64,000 nucleotides of DNA from Bacillus cereus (GCF_002584535.1 NZ_NUOT01000046.1:1-64000), one strand, 5' to 3'. Shown: positions 17,132 to 25,342, counted from the stretch's first letter. Notes: generated by a model not told the origin, from the letters alone. Program-made: numbers and translations.

Positions 17132-17617
17132 CTATAGCTTACTATGAAGTGGTTGTTTACATACAATAACACCATCTTCATCGATATACACATAATGATT
17201 TGGAATCCACTCAATTGCTCCAAACTGTAAAGGAATTTCTTTTTCTCCTTTTCCTTCTTTTCTACTTCTCTTCGGTATTGTACCTAACGCTAAAATACCA
17301 ATGTTAATATTTCGTAATTCTTTAGAATCACGAACATATCCATATACAATAATCCCTGCTAAATTTCGTTGACTTGCTATATTTGCCAAGTTATCTCCAA
17401 GTAACGCACAATTTGTAGAAGCCTCTCCATCAACTACTAACACTGTTCCCTCCGGTAAAGTTTGTAGAGCCTCCTTTACTATTACATTATCATCCTCCAC
17501 TTTAACCGTTGCAATTTTTCCATGAAATTGTTCTTTCTTTCCATATGATTGAAATATAGGCTTACATACTTGTACGTCTCCTTCAAAAGCATCACACAGA
17601 TCTGTTGTTCTCCACAT
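17132..17617 (-). CDS. rraA: RraA family protein
   Basis: 161 residues, matching the RraA / 4-hydroxy-4-methyl-2-oxoglutarate aldolase family. Seen are TTDLCDAF near the start, the G-D-N-L segment [30 protein letters not shown] (about 86-115) with the R-D pair that in the aldolases binds substrate and metal, and the conserved [10 protein letters not shown]. In E. coli RraA inhibits RNase E; Bacillus has no RNase E, so an enzyme activity or binding to another RNase is as likely. It is cytoplasmic. The gene stands alone. Confidence 0.82.
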   Translation of the reverse strand: MWRTTDLCDAFEGDVQVCKPIFQSYGKKEQFHGKIATVKVEDDNVIVKEALQTLPEGTVLVVDGEASTNCALLGDNLANIASQRNLAGIIVYGYVRDSKELRNINIGILALGTIPKRSRKEGKGEKEIPLQFGAIEWIPNHYVYIDEDGVIVCKQPLHSKL

Positions 17618-17759
17618 CTTTCTCCCTCTCTTCTTTTTAGTATATGTTACATATTCTTGTCGTTTTATTTTTCACCTGTCTAATATTGCAAAATTTTGTA
17701 TACTATAACTTTTTTTCCAAACTGCATAATATTTCAAATCCCGTACATACTATATAAAG

Positions 17760-17856
17760 GCTGGTGAACAGCTTGAGTCCAATTTCGTAGTACCTACAAT
17801 CTTTTCTCCCTTTCCCTGGGGCTGAGCAGTTAGTTTTTACTAGCTGCTCTTTTGTT
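17760..17856 (+). ncRNA. Candidate non-coding RNA with strong terminator
   Basis: A stem GAGCAGTTAGT/ACTAGCTGCTC (17826-17852) followed by TTTTGTTTTT ends a plus-strand transcript that has no gene before it. Upstream, TATATAA at about 17753 could be a -10, and GCTG/CAGC (about 17760-17774) makes a small 5' hairpin. The sequence between is C/T-rich and non-coding. The class is unknown. Confidence 0.35.
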
Positions 17857-17983
17857 TTTATATTTTTGTTTAAAGCCCCTTTTTAATTATCATCACTAAA
17901 ATCAGACAACCAGTATGTACTCATGAGTGAATAGGACAACCTTTTCTTGTAATATTCTTTTATAAAAGGATAAGGGTGTGACA

Positions 17984-18193
17984 ATGTTGAATAGGAAAAA
18001 CGCTCAAATTGTTATTCACATAATAAAAGGCTCAACTATAAAAAGGTTTTTAATCTTAGATTTAGTTACTGGAACAGGAATTTTTTATATAGTTAAATTT
18101 ATTTCTTCAAGTGCATTAATTGCATTTATTGGCAGTCTTATGGGAACCGAAAGTATTAAAAAGATACCGAAATTCAAAAATAATACGAATTAA
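17984..18193 (+). CDS. Small membrane protein, unknown function
   Basis: 69 residues. A basic N-terminus is followed by one or two hydrophobic segments (about 23-39 and 45-56), so the product should sit in the membrane. I do not recognise a family. A weak AAGGG site lies 7 bases before the ATG at 17984; a GTG six bases earlier is possible. A bidirectional terminator follows at 18259. Coding status is likely but not certain because of the short length. Confidence 0.5.
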   Translation: MLNRKNAQIVIHIIKGSTIKRFLILDLVTGTGIFYIVKFISSSALIAFIGSLMGTESIKKIPKFKNNTN

Positions 18194-18258
18194 ATCCTAG
18201 TACCTAGCCCCACTACCTTTACTTCGTTAAGAAGAACAGACCTTCTCAATAAAATAAT

Positions 18259-18287
18259 AAAAAAGAGCCAAATGGCTCTTTTTTATT
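18259..18287. terminator. Bidirectional terminator
   Basis: AAAAAAGAGCC/GGCTCTTTTTT with an AAAT loop has U-runs on both strands. It serves the small membrane protein and the convergent YbaK gene. Confidence 0.85.
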
Positions 18288-18345
18288 ACATTTCAATACA
18301 CGGATCTATTATATCTCCAACTCGATCACCGGAATTAGTAATATA

Positions 18346-18819
18346 CTACTTAATTACAATGTCGTGTAGTTCAAAACGAATCATTTTTTTCAATTCATCT
18401 AGTTCTATTTCAACTTGATATCCTATCTTCCCAGCACTAAAGATTATTGTATCTAGCTCCATAGCACTATGATCAATAACGGTAGGAAAATATTTTTTCA
18501 TCCCAATCGGTGAACAACCCCCATGAATATAACCAGTAAGCGAGAGTAAATCTTTTGATTTCAACATGCTTATTGATTTTTCACGAATGCTTGCAGCAGC
18601 TTTTTTCAAATCCAACTCTTCACTGACAGGTACAACAAAAACATAGTGTTTTCCTGATTTCCCTATAGTAACTAGCGTTTTAAAGACTTGATTGGGAGAT
18701 TGTCCTAATACCAAGGCAACATCTATTCCACTAATAGCATCAGTATCCGCATAGCTATAATGTTTATAATTAACTTTCTTCTTATCTAACAACCGCATTA
18801 CATTCGTTTTGTATTCCAT
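18346..18819 (-). CDS. Cys-tRNA(Pro)/prolyl-tRNA editing protein YbaK family
   Basis: 157 residues with the YbaK/ProX editing-domain pattern: VALVLGQSPNQVFKTLVTIGKSGKHYVFVVP (about 36-66) containing the catalytic Lys, and GYIHGGCSPIGMKK (about 102-115). These enzymes hydrolyse cysteine (or another small residue) wrongly attached to tRNA(Pro). The ATG at 18819 has GGAGGG ten bases upstream; the frame before it is not conserved in look. Its neighbour on the other side is a histidyl-tRNA synthetase, so two tRNA-charging functions are adjacent but divergent. Confidence 0.88.
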   Translation of the reverse strand: MEYKTNVMRLLDKKKVNYKHYSYADTDAISGIDVALVLGQSPNQVFKTLVTIGKSGKHYVFVVPVSEELDLKKAAASIREKSISMLKSKDLLSLTGYIHGGCSPIGMKKYFPTVIDHSAMELDTIIFSAGKIGYQVEIELDELKKMIRFELHDIVIK

Positions 18820-19020
18820 TGTGCTAAAACCCTCCTGTAATAAATCTATATGTACTATGTAATATATAAATTGAGATGTAGACGGTGGAAATATAATTTC
18901 CAATACATAAATATTGTAACTTACTTTACTATTCTCTAACAAGGAATGACAAACATATCACTCACACTGTTTATATAAGATTAATTCATCCGTTAATCTC
19001 ATTTTTGTTTTCAAAAAGCA

Positions 19021-19049
19021 TTGCTATCTCAATAATCACTTGTTATAAT
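19021..19049 (+). promoter_or_regulatory. SigA promoter of the hisS leader
   Basis: -35 TTGCTA (19021-19026), a 17-base spacer, and -10 TATAAT (19044-19049) preceded by TGT, giving an extended -10. Transcription should begin near 19056, just upstream of the leader peptide. Confidence 0.75.
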
Positions 19050-19077
19050 TTTGAAAAAACTTAAGGAGAGACCCAAT

Positions 19078-19119
19078 ATGTTTAATTGTACTTCTTTCCA
19101 ACTTCATCATCATATATAA
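19078..19119 (+). CDS. Histidine leader peptide MFNCTSFQLHHHI
   Basis: A 13-codon ORF with an AAGGAGAG site 7 bases upstream. It ends with three consecutive CAT histidine codons (19105-19113), one isoleucine codon and TAA. It lies between a SigA promoter and a terminator hairpin that precedes a histidyl-tRNA synthetase gene. Ribosome stalling at the His codons would report low His-tRNA. The peptide itself probably has no other function. Confidence 0.8.
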   Translation: MFNCTSFQLHHHI

Positions 19120-19125
19120 CGCCGT

Positions 19126-19228
19126 GTATCCGAAGAATTTTTTCTTCGTGGGTACAGGGCTTTTCCTGTTACCCACGAAGCGTTCATAAAGCTATGTGGG
19201 TATTTTTATACCTGCATAGCTTTTTTTA
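19126..19228 (+). promoter_or_regulatory. Ribosome-mediated transcription attenuator of hisS
   Basis: Three stems are visible. Stem 1:2 pairs 19126-19137 with 19142-19155. Stem 2:3 pairs 19144-19158 with 19165-19180 (15 bp, one bulge). The terminator 4:5 pairs 19188-19203 with 19208-19223 and is followed by TTTTTTTA. Segment 3 (TACCCAC, 19170-19176) can instead pair with GTGGGTA (19196-19202) in the terminator arm. A ribosome at the TAA stop would cover part of segment 1 and let 2:3 and the terminator form. A ribosome stalled at the His codons leaves 1:2 free to form, so 3 can open the terminator. Confidence 0.72.
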
Positions 19229-19250
19229 TTTTATAAAAGGAGTGATTTAA

Positions 19251-20543
19251 ATGGATGTAAGAAATGTAAAAGGAACAAAAGATTATTTACCCGCGGAACA
19301 GTTGCTTAGAAACAAAATTAAATGCGCTTGTGAAGAGACTTTTGAACGATATGGCTGTAAACCACTTGAAACACCTACATTAAATATGTATGAACTGATG
19401 GCTTATAAATATGGAGGCGGTGCTGAAATTTTAAAAGAGATGTACACACTACGTGATCAAGGAAATCGTGAACTCGCACTTCGGTATGATTTAACGATTC
19501 CATTTGCAAAAGTAGTAGCAATGAACCCAGATATCAGGCTTCCCTTTAAACGCTATGAAATTGGAAAGGTCTTTCGTGATGGACCGATAAAACAAGGAAG
19601 GTTTCGTGAATTTATTCAATGTGACGTTGATATAGTCGGCGTAGAATCTGTTATTGCTGAAGCTGAATTAATGGCCATGGCATTTGATCTTTTCAAAACT
19701 TTAAACTTAGATGTTACCATTCAATATAATAATCGTAAGTTATTAACAGGTATCCTTCAATCGATTGAAATTCCAAACGAACAAACAAACGATGTTATTT
19801 TATCATTAGATAAACTTGAGAAAATTGGGGTTGATGGCGTACGAAAGAATTTACAAAGCCGTGGGATAACAAATGACACTGTAGAGGTAGTTTGTCATAC
19901 TGTTGAATCTTGTATAACATTAGAAATTGATGAATTTAACCAAGCTTTCTTAAATTCACTTGTTATAGAGGGAAGCAATGAACTAAAGCAATTACAGCAA
20001 TATTTACTCGCACTTGGTATCCAAGACAATGCTGTGTTTAATCCATTCTTAGCAAGAGGACTTACTATGTATACAGGCACAGTTTATGAAATCTTTTTAG
20101 CAGATGGAAGCATTACTTCAAGCATTGGTAGTGGCGGACGTTATGATAATATAATTGGGGCTTTTCGTAACGATAATACATCCTATCCAACAGTAGGGAT
20201 TTCCTTTGGCTTGGATGTTATTTATACAGCTCTTACGCAAAAAGAAACGGAATCTGCTTCTGTCGATATTTTCATTATTCCTATTAACACCGAAGTGGAA
20301 TGTTTACGAATCACACAACTTTTGCGTTCTAAAAGTACCTTCAAAGTTGAACTGGAACTTGCCGGCCGTAAATTAAAGCGAGCTCTTAATTACGCAAATA
20401 AAGAGAATATTCCTTACGTGCTTATTATTGGTGAAACTGAAATTTCTACGGAAACCATTGTTTTACGTAATATGAAGGAAGGTACCGAAATAAACCTCCC
20501 CCTATCTTGCATTGAAAATGGAACATTAAAGGATTATTTATAA
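19251..20543 (+). CDS. hisS: Histidyl-tRNA synthetase, second-copy type
   Basis: 430 residues, class II synthetase. Motif 2 is seen around KRYEIGKVFRDGPIKQGRFREF. The histidine motifs are RGLTMYTGTVYE (HisA region, with Thr where Asp is common) and SIGSGGRYDNII (motif 3). The first block reads LRYDLTIPFAKVVA, the archaeal/eukaryotic form, rather than the LRPEGT of ordinary bacterial HisRS, so this is probably an extra, differently descended copy. The C-terminal anticodon domain (about 335-430) is present. AAAGGAG lies 8 bases before the ATG. A His leader peptide and attenuator control it. Confidence 0.92.
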   Translation: MDVRNVKGTKDYLPAEQLLRNKIKCACEETFERYGCKPLETPTLNMYELMAYKYGGGAEILKEMYTLRDQGNRELALRYDLTIPFAKVVAMNPDIRLPFKRYEIGKVFRDGPIKQGRFREFIQCDVDIVGVESVIAEAELMAMAFDLFKTLNLDVTIQYNNRKLLTGILQSIEIPNEQTNDVILSLDKLEKIGVDGVRKNLQSRGITNDTVEVVCHTVESCITLEIDEFNQAFLNSLVIEGSNELKQLQQYLLALGIQDNAVFNPFLARGLTMYTGTVYEIFLADGSITSSIGSGGRYDNIIGAFRNDNTSYPTVGISFGLDVIYTALTQKETESASVDIFIIPINTEVECLRITQLLRSKSTFKVELELAGRKLKRALNYANKENIPYVLIIGETEISTETIVLRNMKEGTEINLPLSCIENGTLKDYL

Positions 20544-20610
20544 AAAAGCAGCCAATTAAAAGGTTAAGCCGTTCTCTTTCGAAATACCCGCAACTATACA
20601 AACACATTTA

Positions 20611-20654
20611 AAAGCAGAACAATTCGCACATGAATTCGCTCTGCTTTTTATTAT
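20611..20654. terminator. Bidirectional terminator
   Basis: AAAAGCAGA/TCTGCTTTT encloses an inner AATTCG/GAATT hairpin and has a T-run. It separates hisS from the convergent anti-sigma gene. Confidence 0.75.
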
Positions 20655-20666
20655 CATATCAATATT

Positions 20667-21404
20667 TTAAGTTCCTAGTACTTTTTTACCAAGTGGCTTC
20701 GTACTATTCGAATCTGGTTCAAGTGTAATACCAATGTTATCAAAGGACTGTTTTTGTGCAATTTCATATGTCAGAAGTCCTGATCCAGTTTCATCCGGTT
20801 TAAATATTCCAGCGTTTTTTCTTTCTCCATCTTTTAATAACCAAACTTGATACACTTCTGATTTGTTTACTTGTGGCAAATGATCAGCTTGTACAACTAA
20901 TTTTTTCTTATCTCCTTGTTGCATAACAAATACATACCCTTTTGTATTTTCATCTTTTTGATCGATTGATACTAATGGACGCGTAGAGATTACTTTCATT
21001 GGATCACTGCTTAATTCATCCTTAGCTAAAGATTGTATTTTTAATTGCGAATTTTCGATTGTTACTGCTACTGTAATCACTAACATTGTTCCTAGTAATA
21101 CTGTTGCCAACGGTGTAAATTGTTTTTTTAGTAAAACCGTCCATTCTTTCAATTTCGCTGTTACTTTGTTATCTCTATTCGTTTGTTCGCGAACAAATAT
21201 AAAATCAAACACTTCAGCTTTTAATGTTTCTGGTACTTCTCTCTCTTCAAAATCGAAATGCATTGCTTCCCAAGCTGCCTGCATTGCTGGATACTCAGTT
21301 TGACATTTGGGGCATGTCTTTAAATGTTCTTGAAACGCTCTTTGTTCTCTATCATCAAATGTATTCGTAACATAGGATAATAAATGCTCACATTCTCTCT
21401 CCAT
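20667..21404 (-). CDS. Anti-sigma factor, zinc-binding, RskA-like
   Basis: 245 residues. The N-terminal anti-sigma domain has the zinc motif H-x3-C-x2-C as HLKTCPKC (His27, Cys31, Cys34). A single membrane helix spans about 99-116. The outer part (about 130-245) matches the RskA/anti-sigma-K domain with VQADHLPQVNKSEVYQVWLLKDGERKNAGIF. It should hold the adjacent ECF sigma factor at the membrane until an extracytoplasmic signal releases it. It begins 10 bases after the sigma gene, so the two are cotranscribed. Confidence 0.88.
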   Translation of the reverse strand: MERECEHLLSYVTNTFDDREQRAFQEHLKTCPKCQTEYPAMQAAWEAMHFDFEEREVPETLKAEVFDFIFVREQTNRDNKVTAKLKEWTVLLKKQFTPLATVLLGTMLVITVAVTIENSQLKIQSLAKDELSSDPMKVISTRPLVSIDQKDENTKGYVFVMQQGDKKKLVVQADHLPQVNKSEVYQVWLLKDGERKNAGIFKPDETGSGLLTYEIAQKQSFDNIGITLEPDSNSTKPLGKKVLGT

Positions 21405-21414
21405 ACTATCCCCT

Positions 21415-21966
21415 CTATTCTAGATATTTTTTTAATTGCTTTAAAGATTGATGAAGACGACTTTTAGTGGTTCCCAATGGTTCATCTTCCATTTTAGCAA
21501 TCTCACTAAGGGAATAACCTTTCCAATATAGCAAGTCGATTAATCTTTTTTGAGACGTAGACAAATTCTGCTTTGCCTTTTGAATTTCAACACTGTGCAT
21601 CCTTTTCTCGATTTGATTTTCTGAATCTGCTATATGCATATGTTTTTCAGAATCATAAAGATTATTAAAGTTTCTATACATAAGTTCTTTATTTTCTTTT
21701 CGGACATAATCAATACATATATTCCTTGTAATAGTAAGTATCCAATTTACGAAATCACCTTTTGAAGGATTATACATACTTTTAGTTGTCCAAAGTTTCA
21801 AGAAAATTAATTGAACAACTTCTTTTGTTTTGTCCTCATTTCCTTGGAAAAATTTAAAAGTGAAGCTATATATCAACTTAATATATCGTTCATATAGTTC
21901 TTCTAATGCAGGACGATAGTTTCTTTGTACTAATTGCATTAACTCATAATCATTTTTTTCTTTCAT
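21415..21966 (-). CDS. ECF RNA polymerase sigma factor
   Basis: 183 residues with the two sigma domains only. Region 2 runs about 20-85 (IYSFTFKFFQGNEDKTKEVVQLIFLKLW and the DNA-melting part DFVNWILTITRNICIDYVRK). Region 4 runs about 125-180 (LLYWKGYSLSEIAKMEDEPLGTTKSRLHQSLKQL, a helix-turn-helix). It redirects RNA polymerase to a small regulon. Its anti-sigma partner follows directly. The pair resembles the SigK/RskA arrangement. The ATG at 21966 is chosen with AGGTGA close upstream; a GTG at 21978 is an alternative. Confidence 0.9.
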   Translation of the reverse strand: MKEKNDYELMQLVQRNYRPALEELYERYIKLIYSFTFKFFQGNEDKTKEVVQLIFLKLWTTKSMYNPSKGDFVNWILTITRNICIDYVRKENKELMYRNFNNLYDSEKHMHIADSENQIEKRMHSVEIQKAKQNLSTSQKRLIDLLYWKGYSLSEIAKMEDEPLGTTKSRLHQSLKQLKKYLE

Positions 21967-22039
21967 TCTCACCTGCACTCCCTATTGTTTTCGTTTTTCT
22001 GATAATTCTAAATTAATTTAATTATATAATTCAAATAGA

Positions 22040-22074
22040 AAAATAGGAACCACCAACAACATTGGTCGCTCCTT
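22040..22074 (-). terminator. Intrinsic terminator between lipoprotein and sigma genes
   Basis: GGAGCGACCAA/TTGGTGGTTCC (two mismatches) is followed by TATTTTTCT on the minus strand. It lies between the lipoprotein stop and the sigma-factor start. Confidence 0.6.
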
Positions 22075-22132
22075 TTAACAGAATATTTATCCCACTATTC
22101 GCTGGCATGCGCCCTATTCGGCGTGCTTTCTA

Positions 22133-22624
22133 TCACTGTTTAAATGTAGTTTCACCATTCAGTACAAACCATATATCTTTAACCCCTTGTCCATTTATAT
22201 CTCCTTTTGATTTATCATTAGCAAAATAATAGAGGGGATAGCCTTTATACGTTACTTGTTGTTCCTTCGTATCCTCTCTTGTTATCGTAGCAAAGTCTTT
22301 TCTATCAAATCCTTTTGGCACTTCAAAATCTTTCGCAACAAATGGCGGCCAAAGTTTTACGCAGTCACCACTACAATTACTTACCTTAGATGTGTCTTTT
22401 GCAAAATAATAAAGTGTTTTTCCGTTTGAATCTGCTAAGTATTTTCCAACCTTATCGTTCTCTAATAATTGTAAACTAGGAGATTCGTTTTTATTACTAC
22501 TAACTTCACTCACGTTTTCTCCACTCGTTTTCTTACTTTGAACATCTTCTTTCTTATCGCTATTACACGCTGTTAATAAAAAAAAGCTCACTAATATGGA
22601 CACAATACATTGCCATGCTTTCAT
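22133..22624 (-). CDS. Lipoprotein with two secreted-repeat (COG4315) domains
   Basis: 163 residues. A signal peptide ends in the lipobox LLTAC (Cys20). After a Ser/Asn/Lys linker come two copies of the lipoprotein repeat known as COG4315: LADSNGKTLYYFAKDTSKVSNCSGDCVKLWPPF (about 64-96) and YKGYPLYYFANDKSKGDINGQGVKDIWF (about 128-155). Function is unknown. Members often accompany ECF sigma factors and electron-transfer proteins, and here an ECF sigma/anti-sigma pair lies just downstream, so it may be a target or sensor of that system. Confidence 0.85.
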   Translation of the reverse strand: MKAWQCIVSILVSFFLLTACNSDKKEDVQSKKTSGENVSEVSSNKNESPSLQLLENDKVGKYLADSNGKTLYYFAKDTSKVSNCSGDCVKLWPPFVAKDFEVPKGFDRKDFATITREDTKEQQVTYKGYPLYYFANDKSKGDINGQGVKDIWFVLNGETTFKQ

Positions 22625-22696
22625 ACTGACTCCTCCTTCAATTTTTTATTTATATTTAAGGTAACGATAGAAAGGTTTGATTGGTTTGATACAAAA

Positions 22697-22735
22697 TAAA
22701 AAAAGATGCAAGCCTTTCCCTCTGCTTACATCTTT
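22697..22735 (-). terminator. Intrinsic terminator
   Basis: AAAGATGTAAGC/GCTTGCATCTTT with a 10-base loop, then TTTTATTTTG on the minus strand. It ends the alcohol-dehydrogenase-like gene. Confidence 0.8.
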
Positions 22736-22807
22736 ATTAATTCTATCAATTTATGCCTTTTTTCTTATACAAAAAATTGTTATTCAGCTCGGAGCGTTCT
22801 TCATTAA

Positions 22808-23794
22808 TTAGGATTTGTTGTTTTGTTCCATATTTATAACTACATTTCCCTTCTTGTGTCCTTTCTCAACATATCTATGAGCTTCCACAATCTCTTCAAA
22901 CGCATAGTACTTGTCAATGACCGCTTTTATCCTACCCATCTCAACAAGTTCTTTCAGGAAGTCTAACGCTTCGAAAGTTTCAGGTGAATTTTGACCTAAT
23001 ATTAGCTTCTTGTTGCTTGTCAATTTAGTCCATAGCATTCGAACACTTGGCAACGGTTCAACGACATTTATATAGATACCGTCCTGCTTTAACAACTTGA
23101 TACAATCTGAAAACAAGCTCTTGTTTACCGCTTCAAAAATCACATCATAAGTCTCGTCTGTAGTAGAAAAATCTTTTGCAGTGTAATCAATTACCTTGTC
23201 GGCTCCAAGAGATTTTACCAATTCTAAATTTGCGTTACTGCACACTCCTGTAACTTTTGCTCCGAAATATTTGGAAAGCTGTACAGCATAATTTCCTACA
23301 CTTCCCGAAGCTCCATACACAAGAACATTTTGACCACTCTGAACGTTAGCTTTTCTAAGAAAAAACAAGGCTGTACGTGCCCCAATTGGAATAGCAGCAG
23401 CTTCCTCATATGTTATATTAGAGGGCTTAATAGATACCGGACCATCTTCAGGTAGACAAATATACTCGGCATAAGAACCAAAACCCACTTGGGTGGCCGC
23501 AAAAACCTGGTCTCCTTCCTTAAACTGCTTGACCTCTTTCCCTACTAACTCAACTTCTCCAGCTAACTCCATTCCTAATATTTGTTTTTTAGGTTGACTA
23601 AAACCGAGCGTGATTCGAGCAGGTAACCAAACAGAACGAGGAACCGTAAAACTCCTTGATCGAATATCTCCTGCTGTTACAGTTGTCGCTTTTATTTTGA
23701 TCAGTATTTCATTTTTCTCAGGAACAGGTTTCTCTACCTCTTTCAGTTGAAGAACATCGGGGGGACCGTACTTTGTGTACACAATTGCTTTCAT
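22808..23794 (-). CDS. Zinc-free MDR-family NAD(P)-dependent oxidoreductase
   Basis: 328 residues of the medium-chain dehydrogenase/reductase superfamily, nearest to NADPH:quinone reductases. The GroES-like half holds [25 protein letters not shown] (about 73-97). The Rossmann half has [28 protein letters not shown] (about 148-175), the A-x-G-x-V-G nucleotide loop. The cysteine ligands of the zinc alcohol dehydrogenases are absent. It probably reduces quinones or alpha,beta-unsaturated carbonyls in the cytoplasm. It is monocistronic; a perfect palindrome lies about 130 bases upstream. Confidence 0.85.
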   Translation of the reverse strand: MKAIVYTKYGPPDVLQLKEVEKPVPEKNEILIKIKATTVTAGDIRSRSFTVPRSVWLPARITLGFSQPKKQILGMELAGEVELVGKEVKQFKEGDQVFAATQVGFGSYAEYICLPEDGPVSIKPSNITYEEAAAIPIGARTALFFLRKANVQSGQNVLVYGASGSVGNYAVQLSKYFGAKVTGVCSNANLELVKSLGADKVIDYTAKDFSTTDETYDVIFEAVNKSLFSDCIKLLKQDGIYINVVEPLPSVRMLWTKLTSNKKLILGQNSPETFEALDFLKELVEMGRIKAVIDKYYAFEEIVEAHRYVEKGHKKGNVVINMEQNNKS

Positions 23795-24230
23795 TAAACT
23801 TCCTCCAACTCGTTCTATTTATTAATATCATACGAATAATATGAATTGGTTCACTCTTCAACGAGTATAAGCTTTTTTCAATGCGGGTACCTCAAAAGAG
23901 AACAGCTTACCAAAAGGTGGGCCACTATTTATAAATAGTCTTTTACCTATAAGCGCGATTCGGTTTACATAATATATTTATGGCATGACTTTTTGTCTAC
24001 ATAAAATTTCGTTCTTCACTTGTTAAAAATTAAAACCAGCTCTGCCTAAACTTAGTTTTTGCTACATCTGCATATACATGTACTCCATCTTCAAGGCATC
24101 CAAAACTAGTCTTAGATGCTGACTTTCTACTAACAATTGATCTTCTTGAAGACCTTTCAAACTATACTCGGGATAGAAATAAATAAAGAGTGCGTATCAA
24201 GTCAGTATTTTCTTGACGTTACTCTTGTTT
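23795..24230 (-). other. Intergenic region with coding debris and hairpins
   Basis: It holds a perfect 16-base palindrome ACTATTTATAAATAGT (23924-23939). On the minus strand an open stretch at 24062-24196 has a tail reading YSLKGLQEDQLLVESQHLRL, like the end of a helical regulator but without a start codon. On the plus strand AGAGT...TCAAG/CTTGA...ACTCT followed by TTGTTTTT (about 24188-24235) forms a terminator for which no gene is seen. Confidence 0.4.
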
Positions 24231-24488
24231 TTAAAAAAATATTAATGTCTTAAAATTAAAATGTTTAAATTGCTCTAACGATATTTTACCTAAAAAATAG
24301 TATCCTATAATTCCACATAATATGAGATTCCATAAAGCCTCAAGAATCATTTCTAATAGTTTAGGTATATTATCCCCTAAAACACCCCCTATAAATTGAT
24401 ACATAATCCCGGAAATAATCAATAATCCCAAAGCCAAAAGAGATTTTGAATCAATTTTTTTCTTTGACTTCATAATCTTTGTTTCCAT
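24231..24488 (-). CDS. Small membrane protein, unknown function
   Basis: 85 residues. A Lys-rich start is followed by two membrane helices (about 17-33 and 50-68) and a short cytosolic tail. The family was not recognised. AAGGGG lies 5 bases before the ATG, which supports translation. It stands alone between gene debris and an IS-like relic. Confidence 0.6.
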   Translation of the reverse strand: METKIMKSKKKIDSKSLLALGLLIISGIMYQFIGGVLGDNIPKLLEMILEALWNLILCGIIGYYFLGKISLEQFKHFNFKTLIFF

Positions 24489-24665
24489 AACAACCCCTTA
24501 TTTCTTATTATTTTATTAATTATGAATATACAACAACACATCATTATCCAAAAAAACGGTAATTAGAACAGCCACAATAATTTTATTTTATCAGTTTTGA
24601 TTTTCTCCTTGTTTTAGGATTTACTTTTTTTACATTTTTTGAATAGTATAATCACTAGATCTATT

Positions 24666-24822
24666 TACCGCTCTAAGGTGCCCCACCTCATCGCCATCAA
24701 GCTAAGATTTTGAAATAGCTCCAAAACAAAAATTCTATATCTCTACAGTTATTTATCAGAATTCAGCTCACTTTTTTCGTTTTGGGAAACAACCAATTTC
24801 TTAAATTGATGGGTAGCGGTAC
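24666..24822. mobile_element. Short IS4/IS231-like relic (inverted ends only)
   Basis: The left end TACCGCT...CCATCAAGCTAAGA (24666-24707) and the right end, whose complement reads TACCGCTACCCATCAATTTAAGA (24822-24799), are inverted copies about 90 bases apart. CCATCAA-x-TTAAG-like ends are typical of IS231/IS4 elements in this group. No transposase lies between. It is probably an internally deleted element or a MITE. Confidence 0.4.
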
Positions 24823-24828
24823 TCAATA

Positions 24829-24860
24829 AAGAAAAGACACTCTCATGAGTGCCTTTTCTA
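24829..24860 (-). terminator. Terminator of the yjcZ-like gene
   Basis: GAAAAGGCACTC/GAGTGTCTTTTC with an ATGA loop is followed by TTTATTG on the minus strand. Confidence 0.65.
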
Positions 24861-24868
24861 ATTGTTTT

Positions 24869-24976
24869 TTAGCAGAAGCAAGCAGCTCCAACAATGATTA
24901 ATAATATGAAGAGTACAACGAGTAATGCAAATCCTCCAGCAAAGCCGCAACCTCCACAACTACCACCAAAGCCCAT
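24869..24976 (-). CDS. YjcZ family sporulation-associated small protein
   Basis: A 35-residue protein that reads MGFGGSCGGCGFAGGFALLV and continues as one hydrophobic helix ending AACFC. Gly/Cys-rich head plus single membrane segment is the hallmark of the YjcZ/SscA group of tiny Bacillus proteins, several of which are made in sporulation or assemble in the spore. GGAGGA lies 6 bases before the ATG and a hairpin follows the stop. Several paralogues are usual in this group of bacteria. Confidence 0.85.
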   Translation of the reverse strand: MGFGGSCGGCGFAGGFALLVVLFILLIIVGAACFC

Positions 24977-25156
24977 AATAGTTCCTCCTTTAAGTAAGAG
25001 GGGAAAAACATAGGGGTTCACATGTAACGGATTCGGTTTATTTTATGTTGTTACGAACTAATTGAGCAGGTCCTTTAATAAATAAAGAAAAGACACCATT
25101 AAGGTGCCCTATTAACATAGGATTTGAGGGTGAGATTTTTCTGTAAAATATTAAAT

Positions 25157-25342
25157 TTATCTACCGTATATTTGAATGGGTCTAACCATATTCCAGTTTC
25201 TTATATAAACTCTAGTCCCTTTGCTAGTCATTTTATAATTTACCTCATTAGCTGCCCAAATAAAACCAGCTTTAATAGCATAGTTAAGAGCTTCCACTCC
25301 ATTTTCAGTTGTAGTATGTAAGGAGATTATCTCATGGGTTAT
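25157..25342 (-). pseudogene. Gene fragment A sharing a 40-bp block with 38381-38420
   Basis: An open frame without a start codon encodes THEIISLHTTTENGVEALN and continues through AGFIWAANEVNYKM to a stop after IQIYGR. The composition is clearly protein-like. Its first codons lie in a 40-base block repeated at 38381-38420, where another fragment reads THEIIALHATYSNLFF in the same frame. A stop codon precedes the shared start in both. The family is not recognised. It is probably the tail of a gene broken by recombination. Confidence 0.55.

Noticed and set aside
19050-19250. T-box before hisS
   Set aside because: There is no GGTGG-ACCGCG T-box core; the leader peptide and three-stem attenuator explain the structure.
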